DNA of 64,000 nucleotides from Sisyra terminalis (taxonomy: Eukaryota; Arthropoda; Insecta; Neuroptera; Sisyridae), in assembly GCA_958496175.1 (NCBI GenBank), contig OY292278.1:11532001-11596000 (forward strand), read 5' to 3'. Position 1 is the stretch's first letter; every line of letters starts with the position of its first letter. Shown piece by piece: positions 57,226 to 64,000 of the stretch. The notes beneath the pieces are model-generated. The model worked only from the letters and a program-made list of their open reading frames with translations, was not told where the DNA came from and ran no database searches. Made by a program: the position numbers and the translations under genes.

Positions 57226-58030
57226 GCTCAATAAGGAAATATTAACGAAAAAAAGTAATGGTAGTAGAAGTAGTAGTAATAACGAAAGTAATACAACCTA
57301 AAGTAAAAACGTTTTATATATTTCATTTATAAATTCTCTCTGACTGATGAAATTTTAATATTCAATGTATTGCTTATAAGAAGTAGACATCTGATAAGAA
57401 TATTTTTTTGAAAATTCCAAAATTCAAACTGAAAGAAAATAGTTGAAATTCAGATATTTTAATAATAAGTGCATAGTTACACTATGGTTATACACGATTA
57501 TGGAGGAACTGGGGTTTCGTGCATTTGAACAAATTTTAATTTCACCGTAGTTTTGTACATTTCAGTAGTGTAAAAGTTGAGACAATGAAATGGGATTTCT
57601 ACTAACATTTTAAATATCTAGGCGAGTGTTTTGATAACTTTGGACTGTTTTGAGTCATAATAATGACTGACTTTTTTGAACTTAACGATAGTTTTTATTT
57701 ATGTATAGATGGTGATTGATTTACGGATTAATTGGTTCACGGTAGGTATACCTACCGTAGGTATACGGAATAGACCATACTCTTTTTAAATATTTATAAA
57801 TATTTTTTGAAAATTAATTGATCATTATATACAACTATTTTATTCTAAGTAACAGTTTATTAAATGTGATTTTTTAAAGTCGACAAAATAGTGTTTTTAA
57901 GTATAATTATATTTTTTTGTAAAACAAAAAAGAAAAATAATAATTTTCATATGCCACTACAAATAGCAAATTTAAAAAGAAAATATAATCTACACCTACG
58001 TTACGCAGACGAAGTCGCGGGGATCAGCTA

Positions 58031-59000
58031 TTGAATTATAAAGCTTTACCATGTAATTACTATAAAAGCTCGTTCGTGTGAAATATCCAAAATTAATCAT
58101 TTAATAGCCAACAGATAAAATCATTAATATTCAGTGTAAATGTCCTTCTAAAATTAATTAATAAGGCATGAAAATAAAGCTTTCTTTATCCCCCATCATT
58201 ATCTATTCAAAATTTCGAATTCCCGTCTCGATTTTTTCTTTCCATGTATAATAAAGCCATTTCAGAGTCCCTTGCGATTTTGATATTTTTCTTCAAATCC
58301 ACCCGTGGCACTTTCGCCAGCCCAGATATTATATCGGTAATCGAGTCTATCGTTATGAAACGTGTACCCTAGACCGATCCAATCCAATCCAATCCAATCG
58401 GCGAAAGGTCAAATATGTTAGTCTAAAAAGGTATTGTGGTTGGGCATTTCTTTGATCAAGTGAAAGATGAGGAGGTCAATTCAATAGCCATCGCACATAT
58501 ACACCCCCGCTTTAGTCTCGATTCTGCCAAAGTTCAAACGAGCCACCCAATAATAAAATTCATGCAAACGAACGTAAAAAAAAATGGTCAAAATACGTGG
58601 CACGTCCGATTAAAGATTTCATATATTTAAATTACACTGCGGCCGATTCGGCCTTAAGTATTCAAATATTGGGGATGTTCATCCCCTATTACGTTTCACC
58701 CGTTTTGAATCAACCGTATTGATTGCATTCCGATGTTAAAAACCTTCCTTTTATGAAGATTTTTTTTATGTAAAGCTCATTTTAATTAAAAAAACATACT
58801 TTCTGAAATTATTTGTTAAATTTCATAGTAAATGAAAGAATGTAGCTTATTCAAATTAACTATAACCCTTATGTTTCCATCCTGAATTGGACTAGGCCAT
58901 TAACAGAAATCTCTATAAACATAAAATTTCCTAGACGCAATATGGTAACTTTTTTGTGACTTCAGAAAACAAATTTGTGGTTGGTAGTGATTTTAATGCC
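58031..59000. other. Non-coding DNA
   Basis: About 58250-58620 is less A/T-biased and apparently unique. A short (ATCCA)n tract sits at 58376-58398. No gene was recognised. Confidence 0.4.
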
Positions 59001-59200
59001 AATTAAAAATTAATGTATAATAATATATGTCTTATGACTCTATTTCTTCTTTATTACGACGCGTTTCAACAGTTTTTGGCTGTCATCATCAGGTAATTGA
59101 AAAAAAAAAAGATGAAATTATTTCATAAGTCATATATTTTTATCCATTAATTTATAATTATGACTCGGAAATAAATAAAATACTTATCAATGTTAAATTT
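59001..59200 (-). mobile_element. PLE terminal repeat, family D
   Basis: On the minus strand it reads GACTCGGAAATAAATAAAAT-type sequence on one side of the hammerhead and continues with GAAGAAATAGAGTCATAAGA. The outer parts ATATGTCTTATGACTC and the complement CATAAGTCATATATT make a further small palindrome. It matches the terminal repeats at 42796-43033 and 44161-44280. Confidence 0.65.
59053..59097 (-). ncRNA. Hammerhead ribozyme motif (PLE family D), best copy
   Basis: Minus strand: ATTAC (stem I), CTGATGA, a T, GACAG-CCAAAAA-CTGTT (5-bp stem II with one G-U), GAAA, CGCGT (AC/GU stem III with GC loop), C at the cleavage position, GTAAT (stem I). The cleavage triplet is GTC, the preferred one, and every core base is intact. 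Activity is inferred, but this is the copy most likely to cleave. Confidence 0.75.
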
Positions 59201-59759
59201 AATGCCAAACTTAGGAACTGGTTTCTTGTTTAAAAACAACCAAAGGCCAACAATTATATTACTACTCTATAAATTCTCTAGACATAATATCCACAAATGA
59301 TCCAACCTTCTGGCCTACAAATATTAAACAACCACCCAAACCTTCTGGACTTCTTCAAAAGTCAAAATTTTCTTAGCATTGTTGGGACTTGAAATTTCAT
59401 AAAACTAAAAAGCGACAATTAAAAGAGATAAGCTTATAAATCTATATGAATTTAACGAACGAGAGAATGAAAAAGAAAATATTTCAGTGTTTCTTATGTA
59501 GGTGCACACCTGCGTATTACGCTGCTTGGGAATAGTTGTCCTAACAACCGCTGTAAATTGTGTATTGTTTATATAAACATTTCATTTTTTATTTATTATA
59601 TTTTTAAAGTATGCCGAAAACGAAAAAAAAAGAAAACTATACTGCAGGACTAAAAAGACCGCAAATAGTTCATCAACAAAAATTTAATAAAAATATACAC
59701 CAGAGGTATTGCAATTTCTTAACAAGATAAAATTCCAAAGATTTTAAGTGGTGATTTTA
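59201..59759. other. AT-rich non-coding DNA
   Basis: No firm feature. At 59611, ATGCCGAAAACG opens MPKTKKKKENYTAG, and KYTPEVLQF occurs in another frame near 59690, faintly like a pogo/psq N-terminus. The evidence is too weak to call. Confidence 0.3.
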
Positions 59760-60110
59760 ATGTTAATATTGTATTGGAAACATTGATCTCTTTAATTGAG
59801 TTTCTGGATACCAAATTTATCATGAAAATTAAAATCATAAGAGCTCTTTTTTGAAGAACGTTAAATTAACAATAAACATGACGCGATTATTTACTTTCGA
59901 TTTATTTGTCGCTGAGTTATGGAATTTTAAAGAAAAACAATTATTTTCCCATATTATTTCCATAAGAAACTTAAGTTGGAAAGCGGACTATCTTAAAGTT
60001 AATATTAAGAACTCAAATTTTCAGGGATTTTTTTTATCAATTGGGAAGCATTTGAGTCCCTGGGAGCAAAGAAATTCAAAAACATCCTTATAAAGGACCA
60101 CCCTAAATTG
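59760..60110. repeat. Fragment related to the foldback families
   Basis: TTTTTTGAAGAACGTTAAAT, TCGCTGAGTTATGGAATTTT and GTTAATATTAAGAACTCAA echo modules of FB-A to FB-C, and it ends near AAGGACCACCCTA. No inverted arms remain. Confidence 0.4.
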
Positions 60111-63100
60111 TATAGTCGTTAAAATTTTTAATTATGCCACAATTATTCCATCGTAACGATGATCAGAGGAATGTTAACTTTTTGGAAAATGGTGGACCAA
60201 GGTAGGATAGAGATCTTACGGGTTCAATTCTTACCAAATAAAATAATAAGTTAAAAAACCGACAACCAAAAATTATTATCAGGCTGTCACTTTTCCAAGT
60301 GAAAATCTTATTTGATTAAAGTATACACAATAAAAGCTCAAAAAAGCTGGTGAAAAATTCTCCCACAAAGCCCACGAAAATTTCATTTGCTAAGAAGATT
60401 AATAACTCTATTAATTTCAACAATGAAATTAATTAAAACTGTCCGCGAAAAATTCAGCACAACAAAACAAACATCCAGCGAACAAAAAAAAATGACAACC
60501 AACAAAGACTATCAACTAAGGATGTCATGCACTGACAAATGAATAACAATTTAACAGTGAAACAAAAGATAAACGAAGAAAAACGACTCAACTTTGAAAT
60601 GAAAAATTTCAAAAGTCATAAAGCAAATTTTATACTAAAGCATATTTTTCATTCCTGAAGCGTATTTGAATAAAATGAAAATAGCTGTCATTTCTGTTTG
60701 TTTTTCAGCTCGCCTGTCTACCTGTTCTTGTTGCACTCAAGTTGAATGGATCTTAAAAATGGAAGCTTTGAATTTGTTGTTTCGATTGATTTCAAACCTT
60801 TAGCGTTTTGCAATAAATTTCAGGTTTTATTGCAATTTGAGATTTCGCAAATGTTTCGCGTGGAATTTCAATGACATTCTTATAACATTGTGAATAAATC
60901 AGGAGATGAGGAAAACAATAAAATGATTTGTTTTGATAAAATACTTACTATTATTCGATTTCATATTTTCAATGGAAAAATAATATTATAACAAATTAAA
61001 AGAATTCTCAAGAAATGATAGACCTATTTAAATATGTTTTTTTGATTCTTTTGAATCATAATTTTTTGATGATTTTTAAAACGATATACTTTTCCGATTA
61101 TTATTTTTATTTACCACTAAATTCAATCACAAATTCCAAAGCTTTATCTTCTCCAAACCATGTTTTAAAGTCACAGCAAATGGTGACAAACTTTTAAACC
61201 ACATGGAAACATTTTCAATTTTACGTAAATTTAACGAATTTCCCGACTAAACTCAATTGTAAAAGTTAATCAAACCTATCCTCACTGGTACATTACCATA
61301 AGACAATACGACATGTCAAAAAAGGCATTAAAGATTACCCTTGTGAGAAATCAAAAAACTTTTCCCAAGTCATTTTCCTCGCCCTGTACAAGTGAAAACT
61401 TTTCAAATCGAATTTTCCAGCTAGTGATGAAAAAGCTATATAGACACTCATACTATAATTACAGTTCTCGTTTATTTTCGGGGTTAAATATCCCCGTGGC
61501 TCACACCCCCCAGTCTTCCTATCCCTCAAACTCATCCATAGTAAAAAAATTGGATTTATTTCGCTCAATTTTCTTCGAATTTTGTGCGAAGTTACGGGAG
61601 GTGGCAAACTATCTATTTTCATTACAAGCAATTACTTTTTAAGGTGAACGGATCACCTAATTTCATCCAACTATATTTCTCCTATATTTCTCGGATGTTC
61701 TTTTTTCAAGTTCGTAAAACTTAATGAATATTTCTGGAGTTTGTCTGTTCTTCCAGCAGTGTTTTTCTTTCCATCCTTTTTGGATGGGAATTTTTCGTGT
61801 TTTATTTGTTATAAAAGCGGGAAAAGAGTAACGCTTTGGCTTCGTGTCGCACCATATAACAGTAATTTGAAAATATGTAGAGTGTAGCCAATTTGGGACG
61901 CGATATAATGTCGACAGAAAAAAAAAGGAATCAAGAGTAGTACGAATAGTTTAAGTGTGAAAAAAGAGGATATAAAGTTTTAAAGTTTTGAAACTAAGAA
62001 ATTTCAGAGAGTTAAAGCAATTAGATGTCAAGAAATGGTTTCTGGAATTAAAATTTGTATCTTTAATGTCATTTGAAAACAATCGTCAAAACTTCCCCCC
62101 AAAAATATAAATTACCCAAATAATCAACAAAGATCTCACACCTTCAAATCAACTCTCATTTCCCACTTACCAATCTCAATCCTTTAATCTAAACAAAATA
62201 AAGACCAAACTAAAAGACCTTTCCCCTATTTTCAAGATTTGACCATTTCATCTTAGAGGAAAGTGGAAAAAAAATAATCAATTTCAATTGTAGAAATATC
62301 TATTCAATAAAATTTCCCACAAATACTTCTTATGCACCAAAATATTCAGTAATCATTCGCAAAGTAGCTTTTTAATTTTCACCTGTAAAATGTATGCTAT
62401 TCTGGAAAGGCTTTTCCTAATATTAAACGGACTCAAATTCTAAAGTAGACGCTTTGAGGAATCCTAAATTTATTGATAACAAATCACCATCACCTGGATT
62501 CCATAAATTTAAGAAATCCCTGACGAAGAGAAATCTGAAGATGCTAAACTGGTGATTATTATTAATATGATTCTGCAATATCTTTACTTTGAGTTCAAAA
62601 TAAGTAAATATGAAACTATGGAACAACTACTATAAAAAATATCTAAACAACCATTATGAAACTCTTCATAATGCAATCTTCTGTACTAATAAAGACCATT
62701 AAATTAGGAAATAACTTAGCAGAATACTATTTGGTCAATTTAAAGGACATTTTAATTTAATAAAGCATCTCCAAACTAAACGAATAAATACCATGCCAAT
62801 CGAATACAGGAAATGCAAAGGGAAAGAGAAAACAGTCCCAAATTTACTATCTGCCCAGTTATGACTAGGAATGCAATATTGCTCTTAAAAACATACTACC
62901 AAAACGTTGGTAAGGGTACTCACTCACTAATGTATTTATTTGTGAATACATATTTCGGATTTTCAGGTTTACAATTTGTGAAATCCAAAAAATATAATGC
63001 TCACTTATAAACTTCACTTAACCTTTTCAGATATATCTACTTATCAAAGTTTAAATTTTTAAGCAGATCCTAAGTTTTTGAATCTAATAATAAATCAACT

Positions 63101-63189
63101 TTGTTTTATATTAAGCAGTAATAACGTTTCGCTTTTAACGGACTTTGATTGATTATGATATTTGAAATTTCGAATATTTATTAAACGGT
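60111..63189. other. AT-rich non-coding DNA
   Basis: No gene or repeat family was recognised in this 3-kb stretch. Open frames near 61313-61642 on both strands have no known domain. Confidence 0.4.
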
Positions 63190-63965
63190 ATCCCTTACAA
63201 ACTTTGCTCCCGTTTTTCACTCTTTTAGGGAAGAAATTTTCAAAAACCCTTTCTTATAATATATCTGCATCGTATAAGGAAAACACTTTCCAAATTTCAT
63301 CGACACACATGTGCACTTATATTTGAAAATACAATGTAAAACGAAAAAAAATAATGACCTTTATGTTAGCTAACATGACTAAAAGACTATTCGACTTCAG
63401 AAATTTGAACGTTGTACATACAAAATTGTTGGAAATAGATGGAAAGCGTGGAATTAAATATGAATATTTTATTTATTTTCAATAACAATAATTGGTTTTC
63501 AAATTGTTCTAAATACCGAAAAAAGTTAGTATCGAAGATTTAATATTTGAATTGACAGTGTAATATATAGGAAAAAATTGCTGCCTTAATGCTTTTCAGC
63601 CGAATATATAATTACTCCAGATCACAACCATTGGTTCATAAAATAAAATAAATTTTAAAAAGTTTGATTGTTGAAAAACGAACCAAAATTTAAAATCCCC
63701 TATTTGGTATAAGTACTACATAAGTATTAAACTTTCATACTAATTTAGTGAAATGACGTTATTTAAAATGTTGTTATTAAAATGATATAAAGAAAACACT
63801 TTTATTTTATTTCTTAATATAATTTCAGATAAACTTTTTTATATATTAACAACACTTTGATTATTAAATTTAAAATTTCGATTGTTGATTAACTCTACAT
63901 TATCTCATATTAAACATTTTATTGAGATAAAACCTTTAGTTGCGAATGCAACGGGCAACTACTAG
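63190..63965 (+). mobile_element. Helitron-like 3' end
   Basis: The terminus is GTTGC-GAAT-GCAAC (stem-loop at 63939-63952), then GGGCAACTA, then CTAG|T. This is the textbook Helitron 3' end with a hairpin about 10 bases before CTAG. The preceding 700 bp matches 30330-31020 of the bounded Helitron copy, for example CTGCATCGTATAAGGAAAA and GTACATACAAAATTGTTGGA. That match has the opposite orientation relative to the CTAG end, so one of the two is mosaic. Confidence 0.65.
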
Positions 63966-64000
63966 TTTTTTAATAACATGATTACTCATTTCAATGTTTA

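Larger units (their letters stand above)
56640..58030 (+). mobile_element. Helitron-like element, near complete
   Basis: It begins TCTATACTAATATATAAAAT followed by repeated CTGTCTGTCTGT, and ends ACGCAGACGAAGTCGCGGGG then ATCAGCTA, where the bounded copy at 29653 has CTAG. The inner part from about 57715 (GGTAGGTATACCTACCG, AGTCGACAAAATAGTG) is the reverse complement of 29700-29960. A (TA)n tract and a tRNA-like module lie inside. No Rep/helicase ORF. Confidence 0.65.

Noticed and set aside
59611..59740. MPKTKKKKENYTAG and, in another frame, KYTPEVLQF, faintly like a pogo/psq DNA-binding N-terminus
   Set aside because: Two short pieces in different frames, without flanking transposase sequence or TIRs.
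60170..60235. ACGGGTTCAATTCTTACC resembling a pol III B box
   Set aside because: No A box at the proper distance and no cloverleaf, and it does not align with the 28201/57108 modules.

Overview
The window is AT-rich animal DNA, almost certainly from an insect. It is nearly all intronic, intergenic or transposon-derived. The only host coding sequence I can support is one short exon on the minus strand (23270-23346). It starts with MAAFVAKQMVGNKLNAVK, the N-terminus of insect complexin, and is framed by a good splice acceptor and a GTACGT donor. No later complexin exon is visible below it, so the following intron should exceed 23 kb. The DNA above it is a 5'-UTR intron, promoter region or intergenic DNA.

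The rest is a dense, nested and mostly decayed collection of mobile elements. (1) Penelope-like (PLE) debris: a GIY-YIG endonuclease ORF (27333-27725), a linker fragment (42369-42795), a broken GIY-YIG copy (43056-44220), and about a dozen terminal-repeat copies. Each terminal repeat carries a minimal hammerhead-ribozyme motif (CTGANGA, stem II, GAAA, tiny self-complementary stem III). Many sit as head-to-head palindromic pairs. (2) Helitron-like elements: one bounded copy (29653-31277), one near-complete copy (56640-58030) and several termini. (3) DNA transposons and MITEs: a hAT element with a perfect 8-bp target duplication into which a PLE 3' end inserted, a pogo-type MITE, two copies of a roughly 1-kb element with GGGGARACTGGGTACAAAAG ends, TTAA-flanked and CACCGTCAG-ended elements, and others. 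(4) Long foldback palindromes of 0.2-1.4 kb. (5) LINE remnants of the RTE/BovB type (9852-10293 and 43560-43739) and a Tc1/mariner-superfamily transposase pseudogene with an internal tandem duplication (39262-39885). (6) Local tandem arrays, notably four ~352-bp units at 5251-6657.

Layout: 1.8-3.5 kb PLE cluster; 5.2-6.7 kb satellite-like array; 9.8-11.6 kb LINE tail, pogo MITE and TIR element; 13-22.3 kb interleaved inverted repeats; 23.3 kb complexin exon; 23.7-31.3 kb PLE, Helitron and hAT; 32-35 kb foldbacks; 37-42 kb tandem duplications, transposase pseudogene and MITE; 42.4-44.2 kb nested PLE complex; 46.7-54.8 kb TIR elements and duplications; 56.6-59.2 kb Helitron and PLE; 63.2-64 kb Helitron end.

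No rRNA, CRISPR or intact tRNA gene was seen. All family assignments are by eye from motifs and termini. Element boundaries are approximate except where target duplications or termini are stated.
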